This document shows, piece after piece, positions 14,894-21,862 of a stretch of 64,000 nt of DNA. Each line of letters starts with the position of its first letter. Position 1 is the stretch's first letter. Made by a program: the position numbers and the translations under genes. The notes below the pieces were generated by a model, which was given only the letters and a program-made list of their open reading frames with translations, searched no databases and was not told where the DNA came from. Location: contig NZ_CP109598.1 of assembly GCF_036327775.1 (NCBI RefSeq), forward strand, positions 4,340,001 to 4,404,000, in the 5' to 3' direction. This DNA comes from Streptomyces sp. NBC_01498 (GTDB lineage Bacteria; Actinomycetota; Actinomycetes; Streptomycetales; Streptomycetaceae).

Positions 14894-16167
14894 AGACGAC
14901 CGCCCTCGCCGAGAACTACTACGCCGTGCTGCTCCACGGGCAGCGCGTCGGCACGCTGTGCCAGAAGGGCGACCACACGCGTTTCGTGACGGCCGAGCGG
15001 TACCTCACGGACCCGGCGCGGTCCGTGCTCGGCCTGCGGTTCGAGGAGAGTCCCGGGGCGCCGTACTCGTCGGCACTGAAACTGCCGCCGTGGTTCTCGA
15101 ACCTGCTGCCCGAAGGCCCCCTCCGCGAGTGGATCGCCGACGACCGGGGCGTCTCCCTCGACCGGGAGACCGAACTGCTGGCACAGGTCGGCCACGACCT
15201 GCCCGGCGCCGTCCAGGTACTCCGCGCGGAGGGACCCGACGACGACTTCGAGTGGCAGGAGCCAGGTGACCTCTCGGCGGGGAGCGCCGGGAGACGGGAC
15301 GACGTGGCCGGCACGTCCCCCTGGCGCTTCTCACTCGCGGGTGTCGCGCTGAAGTTCTCGATGCTCGCCCGGGGCGACCGGCTCACGGTGCCCATCGGCG
15401 GGGAACTGGGCGATTGGCTGGTCAAGTTCCCCGACTACCGCCACGCGGACGTGCCTCGCAACGAGTTCGCGATGATGTCGCTCGCCCGTGCCGTCGGGCT
15501 GGACGTGCCGGACATCCGGCTGCTGCACCGGGACGAACTCGACGGGCTGCCGGACCGCATGTGGCCCAACGACGAGCGATGGGCCTATGCGGTCCGGCGG
15601 TTCGACCGGACGTCGGACGGGAGCGGGGCGCGGATCCACATCGAGGACTTCGCGCAGGTGCGGGACAAGTACGCGCGGGACAAGTACCAGTCGACCTTCG
15701 AGACGGTGGCCGCGCTCTCCTACCGAGGCCGCGACGTGGCCTCGCTCCGTGAGGCCGTACGGCGGATCGCGTTCTCGCTGGCCGTCGGCAACGGCGACGC
15801 CCATCTGAAGAACTGGTCACTGATCTACCGCGACGGCCGCACCCCGTCACTCTCCCCGGTGTACGACCTGGTCTCGACCGTTCCGTACGCGCCCCGCGAC
15901 GAACCCGAGGACCTGGGGCTGAAGTTCGGCGGCACCAAGCGGTTCGAGCGCGTGTCGCTCGGTGCCTTCGGGCGGCTCGAAGCGGCACTGGACCGCCGGT
16001 TCACGCCCGCCGGGGCCCAACTCACCGCCGTGGCCGAGGAGACCGTGCGGGCCGTACGGGAGCAGTGGCCCGCCCACGAAGAGCCGCTGGCCGGCAACCC
16101 GCGGCTTCGCGAGGCGGTCGGGTCGTGGATCTCCACGGCCACGGACCGGCTGCTGCCCGAACGCTGA
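14890..16167 (+). CDS. HipA-like serine/threonine kinase
   Basis: This 425-residue HipA-family protein has an N-terminal coupling subdomain (about 1-115, with NLLPEGPLREWIA and LLAQVGHDLPGAVQV) and a kinase domain. WRFSLAGVALKFSM (about 145-158) aligns with the HipA loop containing the autophosphorylated serine; DWLVKFPDYRHADVPRNEFA holds the lysine; NGDAHLKN (301-308) is the catalytic loop; and LSPVYDLVST (321-330) is the metal-binding segment, so activity looks intact. E. coli HipA phosphorylates glutamyl-tRNA synthetase and is inhibited by HipB. No HipB-type gene adjoins it; instead DUF262 and a small membrane protein precede it in an overlapping operon. Its neutralising partner is therefore unknown. 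Confidence 0.9.
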   Translation: MKTTALAENYYAVLLHGQRVGTLCQKGDHTRFVTAERYLTDPARSVLGLRFEESPGAPYSSALKLPPWFSNLLPEGPLREWIADDRGVSLDRETELLAQVGHDLPGAVQVLRAEGPDDDFEWQEPGDLSAGSAGRRDDVAGTSPWRFSLAGVALKFSMLARGDRLTVPIGGELGDWLVKFPDYRHADVPRNEFAMMSLARAVGLDVPDIRLLHRDELDGLPDRMWPNDERWAYAVRRFDRTSDGSGARIHIEDFAQVRDKYARDKYQSTFETVAALSYRGRDVASLREAVRRIAFSLAVGNGDAHLKNWSLIYRDGRTPSLSPVYDLVSTVPYAPRDEPEDLGLKFGGTKRFERVSLGAFGRLEAALDRRFTPAGAQLTAVAEETVRAVREQWPAHEEPLAGNPRLREAVGSWISTATDRLLPER

Positions 16168-16176
16168 CCCCCCAAG

Positions 16177-16863
16177 TCACCAGGACAGCACCCCGTTCTC
16201 GTCCTGGAGCGTGCCCGTCTGGGCGTTCGTGTCGGCGGTCGCGAGGCGGACGACGACCGCGGCGCTCTCCTCCACCGCCCGGCCGATGCCGAACGCCGCC
16301 GTCATGTCGGTGGCCGTGGCGCCGGGTTCGACCGCGGTGAAGGTGATGGACGGGTGGGCCTTGGCGTACTGGACCGTGAGCATGGTGGCCGCCGCCTTGG
16401 AGGCGGAGTAGAGCGCCAGCGGCATGCCGTACTCCGGCCGGTCCGGATTGGTCACCGCCCAGAACGAGCCGAGGCTGCTCGACACGGTGACCACGGTCGG
16501 GTTGGAGGACTCGCGGAGCAGGGGAAGCGCGGCCTCGGTGACGCGTACGACGCCCACCGCGTTGGTGTCGAAGGCCAGGAGGGCCGCCGGGCCGTCGACG
16601 GGTCCGTCCGCGAGGATGCCCGCGTTGTTCACCAGGACGTCGAGACGGCCCTCGGCCGTCTCTATCGCCGCCAGGGCGCGGGTCACCGACGCGTCGTCGG
16701 TCACGTCGAGTTGCACGCTTCGCGCGCCGAGCGCCGCCGCGGCCTTCTCGCCGCGCTCGGGGTCGCGCGAGCCGATGTAGACGACGTGGCCCAGGGCCAG
16801 AAGCTGGCGGGCCGTCTCGTAGCCGATGCCCTTGTTGGCGCCGGTGATCAGGGTGATGGTCAT
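16177..16863 (-). CDS. SDR family NAD(P)-dependent oxidoreductase
   Basis: This 228-residue classical short-chain dehydrogenase has the cofactor motif TGANKGIGYETA near the N-terminus, a DVTDDASV segment, the NNAG motif (LVNNAGIL), a catalytic serine in VVTVSSSLGSF, and the YxxxK pair in YSASKAAATM. An arginine after the second strand (SRDPERG) suggests NADP preference. It is the distal gene of a minus-strand pair with a SnoaL-like protein, divergent from a TetR regulator, which likely controls both. The substrate is unknown. Confidence 0.92.
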   Translation of the reverse strand: MTITLITGANKGIGYETARQLLALGHVVYIGSRDPERGEKAAAALGARSVQLDVTDDASVTRALAAIETAEGRLDVLVNNAGILADGPVDGPAALLAFDTNAVGVVRVTEAALPLLRESSNPTVVTVSSSLGSFWAVTNPDRPEYGMPLALYSASKAAATMLTVQYAKAHPSITFTAVEPGATATDMTAAFGIGRAVEESAAVVVRLATADTNAQTGTLQDENGVLSW

Positions 16864-16914
16864 GTCTGTCCCCAGGGGTGAGGTGGTCCGGGTGGGCGGT
16901 GGATGGTCCGGAGG

Positions 16915-17307
16915 TCAGCCGGTCAGCTGGCGGTGCAGTTCGCCCGCGTCGTGCAGGGCGGTCATGTGAGCGAACCGCCCGTCGCGGACCTGGTAGATGG
17001 CGTATTCGGTGATCTCGAACGAGGCGCCGGTAGGAGCCACGCCGAGCCATTCCTTCGCGGGGGTGCCCGTGTTGACGAGGCGCGCGGCCAGGCGGTCGCC
17101 GTCGAAGAGCAGGTCCTTCAGCTCCCAGTGGAGGTCCGGGACCGCGTCCACGTCGTGGCGCTGGACCGCGAGGAGATCGTCCCGGGTGGCCGGCTCGCCG
17201 TTCAGGGTGGTCCGGTCGTTGATGAACTCGGCCATCCCGTCGAACCGGTGGGCGTTGAGAGCCTCGATGTAGCGCAGGTAGAACGCGCGCAGCTCACTGT
17301 CGGACAT
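16915..17307 (-). CDS. SnoaL-like (NTF2-fold) protein
   Basis: This complete 130-residue SnoaL-like polyketide-cyclase/ester-cyclase family protein has an N-terminal helix [20 protein letters not shown], a central [20 protein letters not shown] and the C-terminal [19 protein letters not shown]. Such proteins catalyse aldol cyclisation or have unknown small-molecule roles. It precedes the SDR gene on the same strand and faces a TetR gene across a 114-bp spacer that holds two operator-like palindromes. Substrate unknown. Confidence 0.88.
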   Translation of the reverse strand: MSDSELRAFYLRYIEALNAHRFDGMAEFINDRTTLNGEPATRDDLLAVQRHDVDAVPDLHWELKDLLFDGDRLAARLVNTGTPAKEWLGVAPTGASFEITEYAIYQVRDGRFAHMTALHDAGELHRQLTG

Positions 17308-17351
17308 GAGGTGACCCCCTTCAGGGCGCGGGTGCGCCCCCTCCGGATTGT

Positions 17352-17365
17352 GTAGCGATCGCTAC
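17352..17365. promoter_or_regulatory. TetR operator candidate (perfect 14-bp palindrome)
   Basis: GTAGCGATCGCTAC is perfectly palindromic and lies between the divergent SnoaL-SDR genes and the TetR gene. The length and symmetry are typical of TetR-family operators, so autoregulation and control of the divergent pair are likely. Confidence 0.6.
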
Positions 17366-17387
17366 CGAAGTTGAATGTAGCACTTCT

Positions 17388-17401
17388 GTAGTGATCGATG
17401 C
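17388..17401. promoter_or_regulatory. second, imperfect TetR operator copy
   Basis: GTAGTGATCGATGC resembles the palindrome 36 bp upstream at 10 or more of 14 positions and lies about 20 bp before the TetR GTG start. Two half-strength sites on one spacer suggest cooperative or differential binding. Confidence 0.45.
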
Positions 17402-17421
17402 GGAAGGAGTAGCATGACCGT

Positions 17422-18030
17422 GTGGAGACGAAACGGAGCGGCAACGTCGGCCGGCCGCGAGGATTCGACGCCGACGAGGCGCTTGAGCGCGCGATGCTCG
17501 TTTTCTGGGAGCACGGCTACGAGGGGGCCTGCACGGCTGCCCTGACGCAGGCGATGGGTATCTCCACCACCAGCATGTACGCGGCGTTCGGCAACAAGGA
17601 GAAGCTGTTCCGCAAGGCGCTGGAGCGCTACTCCGAGGGGCCGGGCGGCTATCTGGTCCGCGCTCTGGACGAGCCGACCGCCCACGGTGTGGCCACCGGG
17701 ATCCTGGCCGGGGCCGTACGCACCACCACCCGCCCGGACCGGCCCCGGGGATGCCTCGGTGTCCAGGGCGCCCTGACTGTCGGCGGCTCCGGGCGGGAGG
17801 TCCGTGACCTGCTCGTCGCCTGGCGCGACGACGGCTGCGCGCGCGTCGCGGAGCGGTTCCGGCGGGCCGTGGACGAGGGGGATCTGCCCGCGGACGCCGA
17901 TCCGGGGCTGCTGGCCCGCTACGTCACGACCTTCGCGCACGGCCTCGCCGTGCAGGCCGCGAGCGGTGCCGGCCGCGAGGAACTCCAGGAGCTGGCGGAC
18001 ACCGCCCTGCGTCACTGGCCGCTCTCCTGA
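17422..18030 (+). CDS. TetR/AcrR family regulator
   Basis: This 202-residue TetR regulator has an N-terminal helix-turn-helix (about 10-60) with RGFDADEALERAMLVFWEHGYEG-type helices and ISTTSMYAAFGNKEKLF as the recognition region. The C-terminal ligand domain has LEARYSEG-like and CLGVQGALTVGG segments, resembling the TetR_C subgroup linked to SDR genes. The start is GTG at 17422. It is divergent from the SnoaL/SDR genes and is probably their repressor. A strong terminator hairpin lies 150 bp downstream. The effector is unknown. Confidence 0.9.
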   Translation: METKRSGNVGRPRGFDADEALERAMLVFWEHGYEGACTAALTQAMGISTTSMYAAFGNKEKLFRKALERYSEGPGGYLVRALDEPTAHGVATGILAGAVRTTTRPDRPRGCLGVQGALTVGGSGREVRDLLVAWRDDGCARVAERFRRAVDEGDLPADADPGLLARYVTTFAHGLAVQAASGAGREELQELADTALRHWPLS

Positions 18031-18090
18031 GGCGTCTTCCGTCCTTCACGACCCGGCCCGGTGGGCGGCCGGGGGCAGGCCGCGGGCATC

Positions 18091-18153
18091 GTGGCGCGGG
18101 TGGCGCGGGTGGCGCGGGTGGCGCGGGTGGCGCGGGTGGCGCGGGTGGCGCGG
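18091..18153. repeat. 9-bp tandem repeat, seven copies
   Basis: GTGGCGCGG is repeated seven times without change in the spacer between the TetR gene and the sugar dehydrogenase gene. It codes for nothing convincing and looks like slipped-strand expansion. Confidence 0.85.
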
Positions 18154-18176
18154 GCGCCCCGGCCCCGGACGTGCGT

Positions 18177-18210
18177 CGGGCCCGGTGCCGACCGCTCGGC
18201 ACCGGGCCCG
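18177..18210. terminator. 15-bp perfect hairpin, bidirectional terminator
   Basis: Arms of 15 bp (18177-18191 and 18196-18210) pair perfectly around a CCGC loop. It lies between convergent genes, 20 bp past the stop of the sugar dehydrogenase, so it can end transcription from both sides. Confidence 0.8.
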
Positions 18211-18230
18211 ACGTCATGCTCCGGGCGTGA

Positions 18231-19376
18231 CTACGCCGGATCGATACGGGAGATCGAGCCGCCGATGCCCAGCACGTACAGCTCACCCGCGCCGTCCTGC
18301 ACGAACGAGATGGCCTCGCCGCCGTTGACCCCGAGGTCGCCCTGGCCGGTCACCGTGCCGTTGCGCATCTTCAGCGTGCGCACCGTGCCGTCGCAGTAGT
18401 CGCTGAAGACGTACTGGCCCCGGAGGGACGGGATCGCCTTGCCCCGGTAGACGTAGCCGCCGGTCACCGAGCAGCCGAGGCCCGTGCGGTCGTACTCGAA
18501 CACCGGCGGCACGTGGTTCGCCGGCTCCGTGCCGCCCCGGAACGGGTGGGTGCCCTCCATCGAGGACCAGCCGTAGTTCTCGCCGCCCTTGTTCCGCGCC
18601 GGGGCCCAGTCGATCTCCTCCCAGTCGCTCTGGCCGACGTCGCCGATCAGGATGTCGCCGTTGGCCGAGTCGAAGGAGAAGCGCCAGGGGTTGCGGAGCC
18701 CGTACGCCCAGATCTCGTCCCTGGCGGTCGGGTCGTTCACGAACGGGTTGTCCGACGGGATCGCGTACGCCTGGCCGCGCCTGGCGCCCGCCGGGTCGAT
18801 GCGGAGGATCTTGCCGAGCAGGGTGTCGAGGTTCTGCCCGTTGCCGTGCGGGTCGCCGCCCGCGCCGCCGTCGCCGAGCGCGATGTAGAGGTAGCCGTCG
18901 GGGCCGACCTTGATGTCACCGCCGTTGTGGTTCTCGTACGGCTGCGTCTGGGTCAGGACGGTGCGTCGTGTCTGCGGCTGGAGCCTGCCGTTGCGTACGG
19001 CGATCTCGTCGATGGTGCTGGTGCCTTCGAGGTCCGTGTACGAGATGTAGAAGCGCGCGAAGTTCTTGTCGAACGCGACGCCCAGCAGGCCGCGTTCGCC
19101 GTCGGTCGTTGTCTCGTCGGATATGTCGAGGACCGGCGCGCCGAGGCCCTGGGGGCCCAGGACCCGTACGGTGCCCGCGCGTTCGGCGATCCAGACCGTG
19201 CCGCGGGGTCCGGCGGCGCCCGCGATCGGGTTGGTGGCTGTGCCCACTTCCGTGAGCTTCACGCCGGCCGCCGGGCGCGGGGCGGCGGACTCGTCGGCCG
19301 AGGCCGTGGTCAGTGCGAGGGAAGCGAAGAGTGCGATGGTGCCGATGACTGCCGTGCATCTGGTGCGAACTCTCAC
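18231..19376 (-). CDS. secreted PQQ-dependent sugar (glucose/sorbosone) dehydrogenase
   Basis: This 381-residue exported protein of the glucose/sorbosone dehydrogenase family forms a six-bladed propeller that can bind PQQ. The GTG at 19376 is chosen because AGGAGGTCACC precedes it; a long upstream extension in frame is Arg/Pro shadow sequence. A signal peptide covers about residues 1-27 (basic start, IGTIALFASLALTTASA). Family motifs include GERGLLGVAFDKNF, YENHNGGDIKVGPDGYLYIA, LGDGGAGGDPHGNGQN, GLRNPWRFSFD, and CSVTGGYVYRG. Ligands of PQQ and calcium are expected in these loops. A DasR-like palindrome lies 140 bp upstream, suggesting control by aminosugar supply. Whether PQQ is bound is not known. 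Confidence 0.9.
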   Translation of the reverse strand: MRVRTRCTAVIGTIALFASLALTTASADESAAPRPAAGVKLTEVGTATNPIAGAAGPRGTVWIAERAGTVRVLGPQGLGAPVLDISDETTTDGERGLLGVAFDKNFARFYISYTDLEGTSTIDEIAVRNGRLQPQTRRTVLTQTQPYENHNGGDIKVGPDGYLYIALGDGGAGGDPHGNGQNLDTLLGKILRIDPAGARRGQAYAIPSDNPFVNDPTARDEIWAYGLRNPWRFSFDSANGDILIGDVGQSDWEEIDWAPARNKGGENYGWSSMEGTHPFRGGTEPANHVPPVFEYDRTGLGCSVTGGYVYRGKAIPSLRGQYVFSDYCDGTVRTLKMRNGTVTGQGDLGVNGGEAISFVQDGAGELYVLGIGGSISRIDPA

Positions 19377-19781
19377 CGGTGACCTCCTGGAGGCGGCGAA
19401 TCGGGACCCGGCTGCTCGGGGGCAGTGTGGGGTGGGCGTCGCGCGGGCCGGCACAGCCCGGGGTGGGGGACGTGTGTGCCGCCGGCCACGCATGAGAATA
19501 CAGAGACGGAAGGGTTTGGCCTAGACCAATAGTCGTCCGCTCGCTTCCGGCCGTCCGTAGCCCCGGCCGTCCCTTGTCCCGGCCGTTCCTTTCCTTGCCC
19601 CGGCCGTCCCCTGTCCCGGGCGCCCGTGGCCCCGGCGCTGCCCCTTCGGCCCCTGCGCTACCCGCCCCGGTCACGGCCCCGCGCCCATCAACCGGACCGC
19701 CCCCGCACCCCGCTCCCCGCGCCGACTACCCTGGGGGGTCGATCGTTCCGTTCCGTAAGCACGTCCCTCAGCTGGAGTGAA
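19377..19781. other. divergent spacer with CCGGCCGTCC repeats
   Basis: This 405-bp divergent spacer lies between the sugar dehydrogenase and ABC-F genes. It holds the ribosome site of the former, a DasR-like palindrome, and an imperfect repeat of CCGGCCGTCC (about four copies within 19546-19620). No gene is seen. Confidence 0.5.
19516..19529. promoter_or_regulatory. DasR (dre)-like palindrome
   Basis: TTGGCCTAGACCAA matches 11 of 12 positions of the TGGTCTAGACCA core of dre sites bound by the GntR-family regulator DasR, which represses chitin/GlcNAc genes. It lies 140 bp upstream of the secreted sugar dehydrogenase start. Confidence 0.45.
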
Positions 19782-21605
19782 ATGGCCGTCAATCTGGTCA
19801 ATGTCGAGGCAGTCACCAAGGTGTACGGCACCCGTGCGCTGCTCGACGGTGTCTCCCTCGGCGTCTCCGAGGGGGACCGGATCGGGGTCGTCGGGCGGAA
19901 CGGCGACGGCAAGACCACCCTCATCCGGATGCTCGCCAAGCTGGAGGAGGCCGACAGCGGGCGCGTCACGCACAGCGGCGGGCTGCGCCTCGGGGTGCTC
20001 ACCCAGCACGACTCGCTCGATCCGGCGGCCACCGTCCGGCACGAGGTGATCGGCGATCTCGCCGACCACGAGTGGGCGGGCAACGCCAAGATCCGGGACG
20101 TGCTGACCGGGCTGTTCGGCGGGCTGGAGATGGCCGGGTTCCCGCAGGGCCTGGACACCGTCATCGGACCGCTGTCCGGTGGCGAGCGGCGCCGGATCGC
20201 GCTGGCCAAGCTGCTCATCGCCGAGCAGGACGTGATCGTCCTGGACGAGCCGACCAACCATCTCGACGTCGAGGGCATCTCGTGGCTCGCCCGCCATCTG
20301 CGCGAGCGCCGCTCCGCGCTCGTCGTCGTGACCCACGACCGGTGGTTCCTGGACCAGGTCTGTACGCGGATGTGGGACGTGCAGCGCGGCGCTGTGCACG
20401 AGTACGAGGGCGGCTACTCCGACTACGTGTTCGCCCGCGCCGAGCGCGAACGCATCGCCGCCACCGAGGAGTCCAAGCGGCAGAACCTGGTCCGCAAGGA
20501 GCTGGCGTGGCTGCGGCGCGGCCCGCCGGCCCGTACCTCCAAGCCGCGTTACCGCATCGAGGCCGCCAACGAACTGATCGCCGACGTGCCGCCGCCCCGC
20601 GACACCTCGTCGCTGATGAAGTTCGCCAACGCCCGTCTGGGCAAGACGGTCTTCGACCTGGAGGACGTCACCGTCCAGGCCGGGCCGAAGGTGCTGCTGA
20701 AGCATCTGACCTGGCAGCTCGGTCCCGGTGACCGGATCGGTCTCGTCGGCGTCAACGGCGCGGGCAAGACGTCCCTGCTGCGCGCGCTCGCCGAGGCGGC
20801 CCGTACCCAGGGCGACGTCCAGCCCACGGCCGGGAAGGTGAGCGTCGGCCGGACCGTCAAGCTGGCGTACCTCTCTCAGGAGGTCGGTGAACTCAAGCCC
20901 ACCCTGCGGGTGTTGGAGGCCGTCCAGCAGATCCGCGACCGGGTCGACCTCGGCAAGGGGCGGGAGATGACCGCCGGGCAGCTCTGCGAACAGTTCGGCT
21001 TCGGCAAGGACAAGCAGTGGACGCCCGTCGGGGACCTGTCCGGCGGTGAGCGGCGACGGCTCCAGATCCTGCGGCTGCTGATGGACGAGCCCAACGTGCT
21101 GTTCCTGGACGAGCCGACGAACGATCTCGACATCGAGACCCTCACCCAGCTGGAAGACCTTCTCGACGGCTGGCCCGGTTCGATGGTCGTGATCAGCCAC
21201 GACCGGTTCTTCGTCGAGCGGACGACGGACAAGGTGTACGCGCTCCTCGGCGACGCCGCCCTGCGCCATCTGCCGCGCGGTATCGACGAGTACCTGGAAC
21301 GGCGGCGCAAGGTCGTGGAGTCGGGAGCCCCGGCCGTCGCCCCGGCGAACGCCGCGAGTACGCCGGCACCGGCCGCCGCGCCCGCCGTCTCGGCGAAGGA
21401 CAACCGCGCCGCGAAGAAGGAACTCCAGCGGATCGAGCGGCAGCTGGACAAGCTGTCGACGCGCGAGACGACCCTGCACACGCAGATCGCCGAAAGCGCC
21501 ACAGACTTCGACAAGGTGGCGAAACTCGACAGCGAGCTGCGTGAACTCGTCGTCCAGCGCGACGAGTTGGAACTGCGCTGGATGGAGCTGGCCGAGGACG
21601 CGTAG
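19782..21605 (+). CDS. ABC-F family ATPase
   Basis: This 607-residue soluble protein has two ABC ATPase domains and no membrane segment; ABC-F proteins act on the ribosome (translation factors or antibiotic protection). Domain 1 has Walker A GRNGDGKT (38-45, with Asp where Ala/Ser is usual), LSGGERRR and VIVLDEPTNHLDVE. Domain 2 has VGVNGAGKTSLLR, LSGGERRRLQ and VLFLDEPTNDLDIE. A linker with basic residues (ELAWLRRGPPARTSKPRYR) lies between. The last 100 residues include an Ala/Pro stretch and then a coiled coil, as in Uup-type members. The start at 19782 follows GGAGTGA. This gene commonly follows ispE in relatives. Confidence 0.94.
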   Translation: MAVNLVNVEAVTKVYGTRALLDGVSLGVSEGDRIGVVGRNGDGKTTLIRMLAKLEEADSGRVTHSGGLRLGVLTQHDSLDPAATVRHEVIGDLADHEWAGNAKIRDVLTGLFGGLEMAGFPQGLDTVIGPLSGGERRRIALAKLLIAEQDVIVLDEPTNHLDVEGISWLARHLRERRSALVVVTHDRWFLDQVCTRMWDVQRGAVHEYEGGYSDYVFARAERERIAATEESKRQNLVRKELAWLRRGPPARTSKPRYRIEAANELIADVPPPRDTSSLMKFANARLGKTVFDLEDVTVQAGPKVLLKHLTWQLGPGDRIGLVGVNGAGKTSLLRALAEAARTQGDVQPTAGKVSVGRTVKLAYLSQEVGELKPTLRVLEAVQQIRDRVDLGKGREMTAGQLCEQFGFGKDKQWTPVGDLSGGERRRLQILRLLMDEPNVLFLDEPTNDLDIETLTQLEDLLDGWPGSMVVISHDRFFVERTTDKVYALLGDAALRHLPRGIDEYLERRRKVVESGAPAVAPANAASTPAPAAAPAVSAKDNRAAKKELQRIERQLDKLSTRETTLHTQIAESATDFDKVAKLDSELRELVVQRDELELRWMELAEDA

Positions 21606-21638
21606 CGCCCCGGCGCAGAGCGCGTAACGACAGCATCA

Positions 21639-21678
21639 CGGGCCGGTCCTCCCTTGGGAACAGGGGATGACCGGCCCG
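21639..21678 (+). terminator. hairpin after the ABC-F gene
   Basis: A 10-bp stem CGGGCCGGTC/GACCGGCCCG (21639-21648 and 21669-21678) encloses a 20-base region that can fold further. It lies 34 bp after the stop of the ABC-F gene. Confidence 0.65.
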
Positions 21679-21862
21679 GCCCGTACTGGGGTGCGAGTGA
21701 TACAAAGAAGGCCCGCTCGACTGACGTGACACTGCGGATTCCAAGCCCGAATCGCTCCATTTCGCCCGGCCCCGGCCGCCGTTCGACGGCCGGTTCTCGG
21801 CCGGCGGAATCGCGGGGGAGACCGACCGGACGAAGGACCGTACGACAAGGGGGACAGCGCTG

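Noticed and set aside
18091..18153. GTGGCGCGG tandem considered as a CRISPR or replication iteron
   Set aside because: The unit is 9 bp with no spacers, and no initiator gene adjoins; simple slippage is enough.
2674..19781. Integrative element with integrase and attachment sites
   Set aside because: I looked for an integrase, transposase, excisionase or tRNA-associated direct repeats in this block and saw none.
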